Assembly: GCF_014596525.1 (NCBI RefSeq)
Contig: NZ_MSJP01000110.1
Coordinates: 62,001 to 126,000 of the forward strand
DNA length: 64,000 nt
Direction of reading: 5' to 3'
Source: Streptomyces sp. CBMA291
GTDB lineage: Bacteria; Actinomycetota; Actinomycetes; Streptomycetales; Streptomycetaceae
Of this stretch, positions 54,001 through 61,182 are shown in pieces. Positions within the stretch are counted from its first letter, which is position 1, and the number at the start of each line of letters is the position of its first letter. The notes below the pieces were generated by a model, which was given only the letters and a program-made list of their open reading frames with translations, did no database searches and was not told where the DNA came from. A program made the translations under genes and the position numbers.

Positions 54001-55556
54001 AGGCGGACGTCACGGCGGGGCAGGTGACCAACACGGCGGCGGCGACGGCTCGGAACCCCTCCGGTGCGGAGGTGACCTCGGGGTCGGCGAGCGCGGTGTT
54101 CACCACCCATCAGCCTCCGGCTTCATCGCTCGCGCTGAAGAAGACCGTGTCTCCCGAGACGGCGACGGTCGGTGATCAGGTCACGTACACGTACGTGGTG
54201 ACGAACACCGGGGATACGGCCCTGTCGGCTCTGGCGGTGAAGGACACGGCGTTCAGCGGGACCGGGACTCCGCCGTCGGTGACGTGTCCGACGACGACGC
54301 TCGCCCCGGGTGCTTCGGTGACGTGCACGGCGACGTACGTGGTCACCGAGGCGGACGTCACGGCCGGGCAGGTCACCAACACGGCGACGGCGACGGCTCA
54401 GGATCCCTCCGGTGCCGAGGTGACCTCGGGATCGGCGAGCGCGGTGTTCACCACCCACCAGCCTCCGGCTTCCTCGCTCGGTCTGACGAAGTCGGTCGCG
54501 CCGAGTACGGCGATCGCCGGTGACCAGGTCACGTACACGTATGTGGCCACGAACACCGGGGAGACGGCGCTGTCCGCTCTCGCGGTCGCGGACACCGCGT
54601 TCAGCGGGACCGGGACGCCGCCGGTCGTCGGCTGCCCGTCGACGACGCTCGCTCCCGGAGCTTCGGTGACGTGCACGGCGACCTACACCGTCACCGAGGC
54701 GGACGTCACGGCCGGGCAGGTCACCAATACGGCGGCGGCGACGGCTCAGGATCCCTCCGGTGCCGAGGTGACCTCGGGATCGGCGAGCGCGGTGTTCACC
54801 ACCCACCAGCCTCCGGCTTCATCGCTCGCGCTGAAGAAGACCGTGTCCCCGGCGAAGGCCGAAGCCGGTGACCGGGTCACGTACTCCTACGTGGTGACGA
54901 ACACCGGGGGTACGGCCCTGTCGGCTCTCGCGGTGAAGGACACGGCGTTCTCGGGTACGGGGGCCCCGCCGGTCGTCGACTGTCCGGCGGCGACGCTCGC
55001 CCCGGGCGCCTCGGTGACCTGCACGGCGACCTACACCGTCACCGAGGCGGACGCGCAGGCGGGGACGGTGACCAATACCGCCGTCGCCACCGCCGAGACC
55101 GCCACGGGTGACGAGGTCTCCTCGGGTCCCGCGAGTGCCGTTCTCACCGTCGGGCAGCCTCAGCCTCCGGTCGACTCGCTCAAGCTGAAGAAGACCGCCG
55201 AGGTCACCGACACCAACCACAACCACCGCAACGATCCGGGCGATGTCGTCCACTGGACCCTGACCGTCACCAACACCGGCGACAGCACCCTCCACGACAT
55301 CCGGATCGACGACCCCGTCGCGGGGCCGGTCACCTGTCCGCCCGCCCCGCTCGCCCCCGGCCAGTCCATGACCTGCGCCGCCCCGCCGTACACCCTCAGG
55401 GAGGAGGACGCCGAGCGCGGCCACCTCACCAACACCGCCACCGCCACCGGCGTCAACCCCGTCGGCCGGACCATCACCTCCCCGAAGGCCCAGGTCACCA
55501 TCCCCGTCCAGCACTCGCCCGGCCCCACGCCGCCGCCCTACGGGGGTGACTACTGA
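48033..55556 (+). CDS. Giant secreted DUF11-repeat protein
   Basis: A 2507-residue secreted protein. ATG 48033 has GGAGAGGAA upstream and begins a signal peptide (LVALWAALLGLVGAVLVGMGP). Residues about 45-295 form a DUF6923-like beta-propeller (LFEAEGSGSAPYDIARIDY, GYYYGVAGGNQIVRID). A prealbumin-like domain (TVNVVKEVKGRNTPLDQFRAG) runs to about 410. Then come 18 DUF11 repeats of about 113-117 residues, each with LxLxKSVSPETATVGDQ, TYTYxVTNTGET, then two cysteines in CPxTTLAPGASVTCTATY, and EADVTAGxVTNTA. The paired cysteines suggest a disulfide per repeat. The C-terminus (IPVQHSPGPTPPPYGGDY) has no LPxTG or membrane helix, so cell-wall anchoring is not evident. Repeats 14-15 and 16-17 are near-copies. 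Likely a surface or released fibre; function unknown. It ends at a bidirectional terminator. Confidence 0.9.
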   Translation: MTRSQGTSGGRSVRHRLVALWAALLGLVGAVLVGMGPRASAQGDWDCLGGPETRIGYLFEAEGSGSAPYDIARIDYTTGAATIVGGTPVPVDAVGFNTLDGYYYGVAGGNQIVRIDSSGNTTQVGTSSGTVYTSGDFDPNGHLWLLGNILPGNWAEIDLVPGSPTYGQTLAFGTVTYPSNQYRALGDWTYMTGPAGTGLYGVVDMVGQRLPNILFFNPATRTYTVIGEVAGMPVGIGGVDTRGSFTDGTYLYVYTFTSGVIYRVDFTTLVGTPLPVNPGAITFGDGAQCAAAPSSTVNVVKEVKGRNTPLDQFRAGLKDSGGNEAGGVTTSGSETRAESGPLSVASAQTYQLFDRPADGTLPPEPGLYDTSATCVDDATGANVPLTGGAGSWSLTLSRLSADYTCTVTNAARGTGGIDLVKKADPQVATAVGQTVTYTLTVRNTGTTSVHDLGLTDSQQTGTFPCDLPAEGLLPGHEATCATYTHTVTQTDIDNGSITNTAQASGTDNLGHPVGASDSARVDTVQPSPEIGLAKSVSPETVTAAGQEVAYTYRVTNTGRTELHGVTIAEHGFTGTDGAPSATCEQTTLAPGASTDCTATYTVTQADIDAGGIDNTATARAVDTLGDEADSAPSSAHVTATRTPAIVLDKAAAPTTVDSAGTPVTYTFTLANTGNTTVTNADLVETEFSGHGQPGPLVCPPGSDRTLAPGEKLVCTVTYEVTQSDIDQGGVDNTAHATAWQNGAEVRSGDVQAHVAADRTAELSLIKQARPDESADFTVGRVITYSFQVRNTGNTSVSGIALVETDFTGQGTAPDIVCPGEPDPLAPGEAVVCQGTYTLTQADIDQGTVSNTAHATGTAAGGATVVSNDASQTLVGAPGSALAVEKSAQPATVTSADDTVTYTFHVTNTGETTLTGVQIIETHFTGTGTPSPITCAQITLAPGESTDCTGTYEVTQADIDGGGVTNSAVASATVPGGETTFSDVSTVTVDATAAGSLSLQKKADPDVVTGAGDTISYHYTVRNTGAVTVHGVGVTDSAFSGTGTPPSVTCPGGPLAPGEETECTATYVVTQADVTAGEVTNTATASAARADTGAAVTSNEESARVRVAASSLALTKSVSPETATVGDQVTYTYTVTNTGETALTGLSVTDTAFSGTGTPPVVACPATTLDAGASVTCTATYTVTSADTQAGEVTNTATATAHNSAGTEVTSVPSSAALTTPGSSLGLTKSVSPETATVGDQVTYTYLVTNTGDTTLSGLTVTDTEFSGSGTPPSVICPATSLDPGIAVSCTATYVVTEADVTAGQVANTAKATAQTASGTPIDSAPSDAVFTTHQPPTSSLALTKSVSPETAHAGDQVTYTYVATNTGETALTGLTVADTAFSGTGTPPVVACPSTSLDPGASVTCTATYVVTEADVTAGEVTNTAAATAQNPTGAEVESAPAHAVLLTPPSSLGLTKSVSPQSAVTGDEVTYTYVVTNTGETTLTGVSVTDTAFSGTGTPPSVSCPATTLAPGASVTCTATYTVTSADADAGQVANTAVATARNSSGGEVVSESANAVLTTAQPPVSSLGLTKSVSPETATTGDHVTYTYVVTNTGETTLTGASVTDTAFSGTGIPPAVDCPSGPLAPGASVTCTAVYVVTQADAQAGQVTNTATATARNPAGTEVTSDPANAVLTTHLPPVSSLGLTKTVSPETATVGDQVTYTYGVTNTGETNLSALRITDTAFSGTGTPPTVTCPATTLAPGASTTCTATYVVTEADVTAGEVANTARATAENPTGAEVTSPPAHATLTVHAPPASSLGLTKSVSPESATVGDQVTYTYVATNTGETALSALTVADTAFSGTGTAPVITCPSTTLAPGASVTCTATYVVTEADVTAGEVTNTASATARNPSGAEVTSGSASAVLTTHEPPASSLGLTKSVAPSTATAGDQATYTYVATNTGETALSALAVADTAFSGTGTPPVVGCPSTTLAPGASVTCTATYTVTEADVTAGQVTNTAAATARNPSGAEVTSGSASAVFTTHQPPASSLALKKTVSPETATVGDQVTYTYVVTNTGDTALSALAVKDTAFSGTGTPPSVTCPTTTLAPGASVTCTATYVVTEADVTAGQVTNTATATAQDPSGAEVTSGSASAVFTTHQPPASSLGLTKSVAPSTAIAGDQVTYTYVATNTGETALSALAVADTAFSGTGTPPVVGCPSTTLAPGASVTCTATYTVTEADVTAGQVTNTAAATAQDPSGAEVTSGSASAVFTTHQPPASSLALKKTVSPAKAEAGDRVTYSYVVTNTGGTALSALAVKDTAFSGTGAPPVVDCPAATLAPGASVTCTATYTVTEADAQAGTVTNTAVATAETATGDEVSSGPASAVLTVGQPQPPVDSLKLKKTAEVTDTNHNHRNDPGDVVHWTLTVTNTGDSTLHDIRIDDPVAGPVTCPPAPLAPGQSMTCAAPPYTLREEDAERGHLTNTATATGVNPVGRTITSPKAQVTIPVQHSPGPTPPPYGGDY
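53766..55157 (+). repeat. Recent internal duplication of a two-repeat (696-bp) unit
   Basis: Repeats 14-15 (from 53766) and 16-17 (from 54462) align with an offset of exactly 696 bp, two repeats of 348 bp. Repeats 14 and 16 are nearly identical in DNA over their whole length, while older repeats differ at many third positions. This shows tandem duplication by recombination within the gene. Confidence 0.85.
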
Positions 55557-55578
55557 CCGGCGGCCCCCGGCTTTGAGA

Positions 55579-55618
55579 GCCGATGACCAGCGGGGAGACG
55601 AACTCGCTGGTCATCGGC
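55579..55618. terminator. Bidirectional terminator, 14-bp perfect stem
   Basis: GCCGATGACCAGCG (55579-55592) pairs with CGCTGGTCATCGGC (55605-55618), loop 12 bases. It sits between the convergent DUF11 and amidohydrolase genes. Confidence 0.85.
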
Positions 55619-55625
55619 CTGTCCA

Positions 55626-55655
55626 GGGCAGGGATAGGGGCAGGGCAGGGCAGGG
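55626..55655 (+). other. G-quadruplex-forming G-tract run
   Basis: Six GGG runs separated by 2-4 bases (starting at 55626, 55631, 55637, 55643, 55648, 55653), more than enough for an intramolecular quadruplex. It directly follows the terminator hairpin, between two convergent genes. Confidence 0.6.
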
Positions 55656-55707
55656 CAGAGGCCGGGGTCGGGGTCGGGTCTCGGGAGGCTTGCGGCGTCG
55701 GAACCGT

Positions 55708-57006
55708 CTACGGAATCAGGTCCGGCAGTCCCGATCCGTCGAACACCCCGGCGCGGTCGACCGCGAGGCGGCCCTCCTTGAGGACGGCGTGGATGTTGGC
55801 CGGGTCGCCGAGCGCGTCGAGGTCCGTGAGGGGGTCGATGCCGCAGACCACGAGGTCGGCCGCCTTTCCCGCCGTCAGGCTGCCCGTCACCTCGGCGACG
55901 CCGCAGAGTTCGGCGGCATCGGCGGTCCCGGCCCGGATCGCCTGGAGCGGGGTCATGCCGCCGATCCGGGCGAGCAGCCCGAGTTCCCGCAGGTTCCTCC
56001 CGTGCGGCGCGGTCAGGCCCGAGTCCGTGCCCATGGCGACGCGTACCCCGGAGGCGACCGAGCGGGCGAACGCCTCCTGGGCGACGCGGTGCCAGCGTAC
56101 GGCCTTGGCGTGGACGGCCGGTGACACCCGGGCCGGGTCCGGCTCCGCCATGGTCTCCAGAAGGGTGGGCACGAGGAACTGACCGCGCTCGGCCATCTCC
56201 GCGCGCAGTTCGTCGGTCAGGGCGTACCCGTGCTCGATGCTGCGGACCCCGGCGCGGACGGCGGCGGCGATCCCCGGCTCCCCGATCGCGTGGACCGCGA
56301 CCGGCAGCCCTCCGTGGGCCTCGGCCTCCTCGACGGCCGCGCGGACCATCTCGGGGCGCAGACCGAGCCACTCGGGCTGGTCGTGCGGGGAGGTGACGCC
56401 TCCGCTCGCGGCGAGCTTGACGCAGTCGGCGCCCAGGGCGATCAGGGTCCGCACCCGGGTGCGGAGGGCGTCGACGGTGTCGACGACTCCCGGCGGGCTG
56501 CCGGGGAAGGCGACGGCGGTTTCGAGCGCGTCGATCCCGGAGGGCAGCCGGAAGTCCGCGTGCCCGGCGGTCTGGCTGAGCATGCTCACCGCCACCAGGA
56601 GGCGTGGGCCCGCGATGCGCCGCTCCGCCACCGCCTGCCGGAATCCGGCGTCGATCCCCATCAGGTCGCGGGCCGTCGTCACCCCGTTGTGGAGGGTGGT
56701 GCGCAGCCGTTCGAGCACCTTCAGGGTCCGGTAGCTGGCGAGTTCCCCCAGGCCGGTCAGCGGGCTTTCCGCCGGTCCCGGCAGGGCGAAGTGCACATGG
56801 GCGTCGATGAAGCCGGGGCAGACGGTACGGCCCCCGAGGCCCACCCGGCGCGCGTCGCGCAGATCGGGATCGTCGGGAAGCCGCCGGGCCGGCCCGCACC
56901 AGCGGACGAGGGAGCCGTCGACGACCAGGACGGCGTCCGGTACCGGCGGAGCCCCCGTACCGTCGACGAGCCGGAGGTCGTGCAGGACGACGGGGGTCGG
57001 GCTCAC
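55708..57006 (-). CDS. Metal-dependent amidohydrolase (prolidase-like)
   Basis: A 432-residue amidohydrolase-superfamily enzyme with a small beta-sandwich at both ends and a metal-binding TIM barrel. Motifs: CPGFIDAHVHFALPG (HxH), GVTTARDLMGID, DCVKLAASGGVTSP (bridging Lys), PVAVHAIGEPGIAAAVRAGV, RSIEHGYAL, AMGTDSGLTAPHGRNLREL (Asp) and GSLTAGKAADLVV. It belongs to the imidazolonepropionase/Xaa-Pro-dipeptidase-like group; substrates may be dipeptides or organophosphate-like compounds. GTG 57006 has GAGGA 5 bp upstream; an earlier ATG at 57075 begins in a proline-rich spacer. It stands alone downstream of a PP2C gene on the same strand. Confidence 0.9.
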   Translation of the reverse strand: MSPTPVVLHDLRLVDGTGAPPVPDAVLVVDGSLVRWCGPARRLPDDPDLRDARRVGLGGRTVCPGFIDAHVHFALPGPAESPLTGLGELASYRTLKVLERLRTTLHNGVTTARDLMGIDAGFRQAVAERRIAGPRLLVAVSMLSQTAGHADFRLPSGIDALETAVAFPGSPPGVVDTVDALRTRVRTLIALGADCVKLAASGGVTSPHDQPEWLGLRPEMVRAAVEEAEAHGGLPVAVHAIGEPGIAAAVRAGVRSIEHGYALTDELRAEMAERGQFLVPTLLETMAEPDPARVSPAVHAKAVRWHRVAQEAFARSVASGVRVAMGTDSGLTAPHGRNLRELGLLARIGGMTPLQAIRAGTADAAELCGVAEVTGSLTAGKAADLVVCGIDPLTDLDALGDPANIHAVLKEGRLAVDRAGVFDGSGLPDLIP

Positions 57007-57202
57007 GGGGTCCTCCGAGGTCGGATCGGGGGAGGGCGGGTCACGGGGAGTGGGTCGTGGGGGATCGTGGCACACGGCCGGGCCGGGCTTCGGGAGCCTC
57101 GGCGCCCGCCGTGGCCCGCGTCGCCGTCATGGCCGTACCGCGTCGGGACCGGCTCGGTGCCGTACGGCCGGGATCGCGGACCGTACCGCTTGGGCGACCG
57201 GC

Positions 57203-58288
57203 TCAGTGCCGTACGGCCAGGATCGCCGTGGTGTCGTCGGCCAGCCCCCGGACGGCGAAGCGCGCGAGGTCGGCGTGGAGGAGGGGCAGGACCCGGTCGG
57301 CGGGGCGGAACCGCCAGGAGGCGATCCGATTCTCCAGGGGGTAGAAGTTCCCGGTCGCGTCCCGGGTCTCGCTGACCCCGTCGGTGAAGAGGAGCAGCCG
57401 GTCGCCGGGGCCGAAGGGGACCTCGACGATCTCGAACACGTCGTTCTCGATCCCGGCCAGATTCACCGGGAAGGCGGGGGAGGGGATCGGTACGGCGGCG
57501 ACGGTCCCGCCGTGCTGGACGAGCGGAGCCGGATGGCCGCAGCTGAGGATCCGGGCGACCGGCTCGTCCGTGGGGAGTTCGACGAGAAGCACGGTGGCGA
57601 ACCGGTCGGCGGCCTCGGACTCGGGGCGCAGCTCGGCGTAGCGCCGCATGGTGGTGTCGAGGCGGCGGGCGATCTCGCCGAGGCCGTCGGCCGTGTACGC
57701 GGACTCGCGGAAGGAGCTGAGCAGGAGCGACGCGGCTTCCACCGCGCCCAGCCCCTTGCCCTGGACGTCCCCCACGATGAGCCGGACGCCGTCGTGGGCG
57801 GGGAGCGCCTTGTAGAAGTCGCCGCCCACTCGGGCTCCTTGTGCGGAGGCCTCGTACAGCAGATGGAGGTCGACATGGGCGAGCCGGGAGGGCATCGGGC
57901 GCAGCAGGGCGCGCTGGGTGGCCTCGGCGATGGCGCCGACCTGCTGGAGCTGGTGTTCGCGGCGCCGGCGCAGGCTGCTGGACCAGGCGGACACCAGGGT
58001 CACCAGGAGCAGGGAGAGGAGGGTGGTGGGGATGGCGGAGAGCCCGAAGCCCGTCCGGTCGGCGATCAGGGCGTACGCGGCCACCATGGAGAGCAGGCCG
58101 ATGCCGAGGGTCGCCATCGGGCCCCAGGCGACCGCGGCGAGGGCCGGGGCGGCGAAGAGGAAGCGGTCGAAGCGGGCCTGGTCGGGGGTGGTGACGTCGA
58201 GGGCGACGGAGACGACGATGATCAGGAAGGGCAGCGTCCGGCCGATCGCGTTGACCGTCTCCGATCGCGAGAGAGTGCGCCGGGACAT
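57203..58288 (-). CDS. Membrane-bound PP2C/SpoIIE serine phosphatase
   Basis: A 361-residue protein. Three to four N-terminal membrane helices (LPFLIIVVSVALDV, FAAPALAAVAWGPMATLGIGL, SAIPTTLLSLLLVTLVSAW), a short coiled linker (RRREHQLQQVGAIAEATQRALL) and a C-terminal SpoIIE phosphatase: GARVGGDFYKALP (metal Asp), IVGDVQGKGLGAVEAA, LSCGHPAPLV, LLLFTDGVSETRD and LADDTTAILAV. It likely dephosphorylates an anti-sigma-factor antagonist in a sigma-B-type stress pathway, but no partner is adjacent. ATG 58288 has AGGAGG 5 bp upstream. Confidence 0.93.
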   Translation of the reverse strand: MSRRTLSRSETVNAIGRTLPFLIIVVSVALDVTTPDQARFDRFLFAAPALAAVAWGPMATLGIGLLSMVAAYALIADRTGFGLSAIPTTLLSLLLVTLVSAWSSSLRRRREHQLQQVGAIAEATQRALLRPMPSRLAHVDLHLLYEASAQGARVGGDFYKALPAHDGVRLIVGDVQGKGLGAVEAASLLLSSFRESAYTADGLGEIARRLDTTMRRYAELRPESEAADRFATVLLVELPTDEPVARILSCGHPAPLVQHGGTVAAVPIPSPAFPVNLAGIENDVFEIVEVPFGPGDRLLLFTDGVSETRDATGNFYPLENRIASWRFRPADRVLPLLHADLARFAVRGLADDTTAILAVRH

Positions 58289-58578
58289 CTTCCTCCTGCC
58301 CTGTGCCGTTCTTCCCGGGTCGCGCGGGCGGGGCGTCGGAGCCGCCCGTGCGCGGGGAGATCCTCGTTTGTCCCAGGCAAGCGTACTCAAAACGGAATAA
58401 AACGGTGCTTGGCTGGGCGGGGGGCAGTTCCTTGTGGGTGGTCGCCCGGACCACGCCCGGGGCCTGTCGGCCGCGCCCCGGGCCTGGCTTGGTCACGCCC
58501 CGGGCCTGCGGGCCCGGGGGAGCGGGCTCGCAGGCTGAGGAAACGGGTAGGGCGTGTGGGGCGTGTGGGGCGCGTCGG

Positions 58579-59406
58579 TCAGTAGGTCATGGCCGTGGGC
58601 TGCGCGTCCGGTCGCATGGCCGCGTCGGTGCCGCCGTCCACGAACAGGGTCGCGCCGGTGGTGAAACGCGCCTCGGGGCGGAGGAACTGGTGGACCCAGA
58701 AGGCGATGTCGTCCGCCGTGCCGAAGGTGCCCAGCGGCATCGGCGTGGGGAAGTCGTCGGCGTCCAGGTCCTCGGTGCGGCCCGTGGAGCCGAGCATCAG
58801 CGGGGTGACCACCGCGCCCGGGGCGATCGCGTTGAGCAGTACGCCCTCCCTGGCCCACTCCGGGGTGACGGCGGTACGGCGCATCCAGCGGGCCAGCGCG
58901 AACTTCGAGGTGGCGTACGCCGAGATGGTCGGGGACTGCTCGGCCAGCTGGGCGGGGGTCGCCTTCTGGGCCTCGCGGGCGTGCTCGCGGGCGGCCGCCT
59001 CGTCGCCTGCCAGGAGCAGGTCCACCAGGGTCTGGTCGATCATCGGGACGGTGGTGGAGGAGTTGGAGCCGATCACCACCGCACGACCGGCCTCGGCGCG
59101 GGCGAGGGCCGGGCGCAGTCCGTCGAGCAGGGCCGCCGGGCCGAAGTAGTTGATCGACACGACCGCTCCGGCGTCCTTCATCGAGGGGCCGACGCCCGCG
59201 ACGGCGGCCACGCCGTCCAGGACTCCACCGGACGCCTCGGTGACGGCGGCGACCGCCGCCGCGCGCCCTTCGGGGCTGCCCAGGTCGGCGATGACGTCGG
59301 CGTCACGGAGATCGACCCCGATGACGGAATGTCCGGCCTCGCGCAGGACGGCGGCGGTGGCCGCGCCCATTCCCGAGGCGGATCCGGTGACTGCGTAGGT
59401 ACCCAT
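58579..59406 (-). CDS. Short-chain dehydrogenase/reductase
   Basis: A 275-residue NAD(P)-dependent oxidoreductase. Cofactor site TGSASGMG, catalytic Ser in VVIGSNSSTTVP, catalytic Tyr-Lys in SAYATSKFALARW, and C-terminal FTTGATLFVDGGTDA. A longer insertion between the Ser and Tyr segments (about 35 residues) resembles 3-alpha-hydroxysteroid dehydrogenase/carbonyl-reductase types. ATG 59406 has GGAGG 8 bp upstream. It is divergent from a TetR gene with a perfect operator between them, so it is the likely target of that repressor. Confidence 0.93.
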   Translation of the reverse strand: MGTYAVTGSASGMGAATAAVLREAGHSVIGVDLRDADVIADLGSPEGRAAAVAAVTEASGGVLDGVAAVAGVGPSMKDAGAVVSINYFGPAALLDGLRPALARAEAGRAVVIGSNSSTTVPMIDQTLVDLLLAGDEAAAREHAREAQKATPAQLAEQSPTISAYATSKFALARWMRRTAVTPEWAREGVLLNAIAPGAVVTPLMLGSTGRTEDLDADDFPTPMPLGTFGTADDIAFWVHQFLRPEARFTTGATLFVDGGTDAAMRPDAQPTAMTY

Positions 59407-59494
59407 GGTGTGGGCCTCCTGTGGTGGGGTGCGCCGGTCCGGCGCATGGTGCGGAGTAGACGGGACGACGATCCCCCTCGGCGTCCCGACATTA

Positions 59495-59511
59495 TTCAAT
59501 CACTGATTGAA
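59495..59511. promoter_or_regulatory. TetR operator, perfect 17-bp palindrome
   Basis: TTCAATCA-C-TGATTGAA (59495-59511) lies midway in the 132-bp gap between the divergent SDR and TetR genes, so one repressor dimer can control both. Confidence 0.8.
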
Positions 59512-59538
59512 CGCTGAGTTATTCGTTTGTGTTCCAAT

Positions 59539-60195
59539 ATGTCCATGCCGGATGGACCTGATCCCACCCCGCCCCCGCCGTCCGACGGGCAGGGCTCGAC
59601 CCGTGACCGCCTGCTCGACGCCGCCGAGCGTCTCTTCCTCCGGCGGGGCGTCGACCAGGTCTCCGTGCGCGCCGTCAACGCGGAGGCGGGACTGAACCCG
59701 GGAGCCGTGCACTATCACTTCGGTTCCAGGGAAGGTCTGGTCGGCGCCCTGCTTGAGCGTGAGCTGTTCCCGCTGTGGGAGGAGCGCCTCAAGCGCGCCA
59801 CCGGTCGCCCGGACCGTGACGCCACCCCGCTTCAGCAGGTGGACGCGCTGGTCACCGCCGCCGTCGGGCCCTTCGACGAACTCGTACGGACCGACCGGGG
59901 GCGCATGCTGTGCAGGCTGCTCGCCCAGACCCTGCTGGGAGCCGACCGCCCGCTGGCCGGCTCCCAGTGGTCCGGCACCGCGCCCTTCGAGGTCGTTCTC
60001 GGCCGGGCCCTGCCCGACCTCGGCGTCCAGGAGGTCGCCGACCGCTGGCGCCTCGTCTTCACCACCCTGCTGACGATCTACGGCCGCCCGCTGGCGCCGG
60101 ACACCCCCGGCGGGAGCGTGCCCGCCTTCCCCGCGACCGCCACGGTGATCGCCTTCCTCACGGCGGGACTCGCCACGGGGACGGTCGAGGGCTGA
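59539..60195 (+). CDS. TetR-family repressor
   Basis: A 218-residue regulator. HTH: STRDRLLDAAERLFLRRGVD then VSVRAVNAEAGLNPGAVHYHFGSREGL. The C-terminal domain (ELFPLWEERLKRATG, ELVRTDRGRMLCRLLAQTLL) forms the ligand pocket and dimer. ATG 59539 is proposed; ATG 59545 and GTG 59527 are alternatives and none has a good ribosome-binding site. The palindromic operator lies 28 bp upstream, favouring autoregulation together with SDR control. Confidence 0.92.
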   Translation: MSMPDGPDPTPPPPSDGQGSTRDRLLDAAERLFLRRGVDQVSVRAVNAEAGLNPGAVHYHFGSREGLVGALLERELFPLWEERLKRATGRPDRDATPLQQVDALVTAAVGPFDELVRTDRGRMLCRLLAQTLLGADRPLAGSQWSGTAPFEVVLGRALPDLGVQEVADRWRLVFTTLLTIYGRPLAPDTPGGSVPAFPATATVIAFLTAGLATGTVEG

Positions 60196-60542
60196 GCGGC
60201 GCGGGCCCGTGGGTGTAGGCGCCGAGGGCCCGTGGTCAGTGCGGTGGAACGGGTCGACCGCGACCATCTCGCCCCGCTCGCCGTCGGCCCCGGACGCCGT
60301 CGGCCCCACTCGCCTTCGGCCCCGGACACGTCCGCTGCCCGGCCGTCACGTTGCATGCCGACCCCGGACTCTCCGAGCCCCGATGCCTCGTCGGACGCGT
60401 CCGCGCCGCCGCGCCCCGCCACACCTCCGGACGGCGCACCGACGACACGCGGCCCTCGCGGTCCGCCAGGGGTTCGTCGCCTGAGCCGCCAAACCCACCC
60501 GGCGGAACCCGCCCGCCGAACCCACCCGGCGGAACCCGCCCG
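60196..60542. other. Intergenic region with a 27-bp tandem duplication
   Basis: A 347-bp very GC-rich stretch without a gene. Two nearly identical 27-bp copies (60488-60514, 60515-60541, one mismatch) lie at the 3' end of the next TetR gene and contain GGCGG/CCGCC dyads that may act as a terminator. Upstream, GTCGGCCCCGGAC-type units recur irregularly around 60280-60330. Confidence 0.55.
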
Positions 60543-61139
60543 TCACTCCGTCCCCGTACGGAACACATAGGGACTCACCAGCGCCGTCAGCTCCTCGACC
60601 AGTTCCTCGCGCCGGATGGCCGGCCGGTCCAGGATCCAGCGGACGCTGAGCGCCTCCATCGCGGCGACCAGTACCCAGGCGCGGGTGGCGCCGTTCCCCG
60701 TCTCCGGAACGCGCCCCGCGAGATACGCGGACCCCAGATCGTGGATGCGGCGCCGGAGATGGTGAACATGCCGCTCGTGATAGCTCGGCGGCACTTCCTC
60801 GACCACGACGCGAAGGAGTCGCGAGTCCTGCTCAAGGGCGGAAAGCAGCGCCTCGACCGCGTTGTGCACGAGCCGCTCGGGCGGATCGGCCAGCCGGTCG
60901 GCGAGCGAGGCGGCCACCCGGTCCCCGGCCTCCGCCCAGAACCGCTCCATGAGCACGGTGAGGAGTTCTTCCTTGTTCCGGAAGTACTGGTAGAGGGAAC
61001 CCGGGCTGATACCGGCCGCGTCGGCGACCCGAGTGGTCGCGAACCGCGCGTAACCATCACGCGCCAGGACCATGCGCCCCGCGTCGACGATCCTCTCGAC
61101 CATCTCCCGCGACCGCTCCTGACGGGGCGTCTTACGCAT
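60543..61139 (-). CDS. TetR-family repressor of the adjacent DUF2236 gene
   Basis: A 198-residue regulator. HTH: QERSREMVERIVDAGRMVL and FATTRVADAAGISPGSLYQYFRNKEEL, then a helical ligand domain with C-terminal TetR_C-like LVAAMEALSVRWILDRPAIRREEL. ATG 61139 overlaps a dyad region. It is divergent from the DUF2236 gene (43 bp apart), with two palindromes between, so it probably represses both. Confidence 0.92.
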   Translation of the reverse strand: MRKTPRQERSREMVERIVDAGRMVLARDGYARFATTRVADAAGISPGSLYQYFRNKEELLTVLMERFWAEAGDRVAASLADRLADPPERLVHNAVEALLSALEQDSRLLRVVVEEVPPSYHERHVHHLRRRIHDLGSAYLAGRVPETGNGATRAWVLVAAMEALSVRWILDRPAIRREELVEELTALVSPYVFRTGTE

Positions 61140-61170
61140 ACGCGAATTGTATGCGAATGATTATTCGCAT
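61134..61170. promoter_or_regulatory. Two overlapping dyads between TetR and DUF2236 genes
   Basis: ATGCGAAT-GATT-ATTCGCAT (61151-61170) is a perfect 8-4-8 palindrome. GCATAC-N7-GTATGC (61136-61154) overlaps it and the TetR start codon. Both carry ATGCG-type half-sites, consistent with two TetR dimers bound side by side. Confidence 0.7.
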
Positions 61171-61182
61171 TACAACGGTGCG

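Noticed and set aside
48033..55556. Considering the DUF11 protein as an LPxTG-anchored surface protein
   Set aside because: The C-terminus ends PTPPPYGGDY with no sortase motif, hydrophobic helix or basic tail.
58380..58410. Sigma-B-type promoter (GTTT / GAGTAC) upstream of the PP2C gene
   Set aside because: The spacing between the two elements is about 11 bp rather than 14-16, and the -10 half is imperfect.
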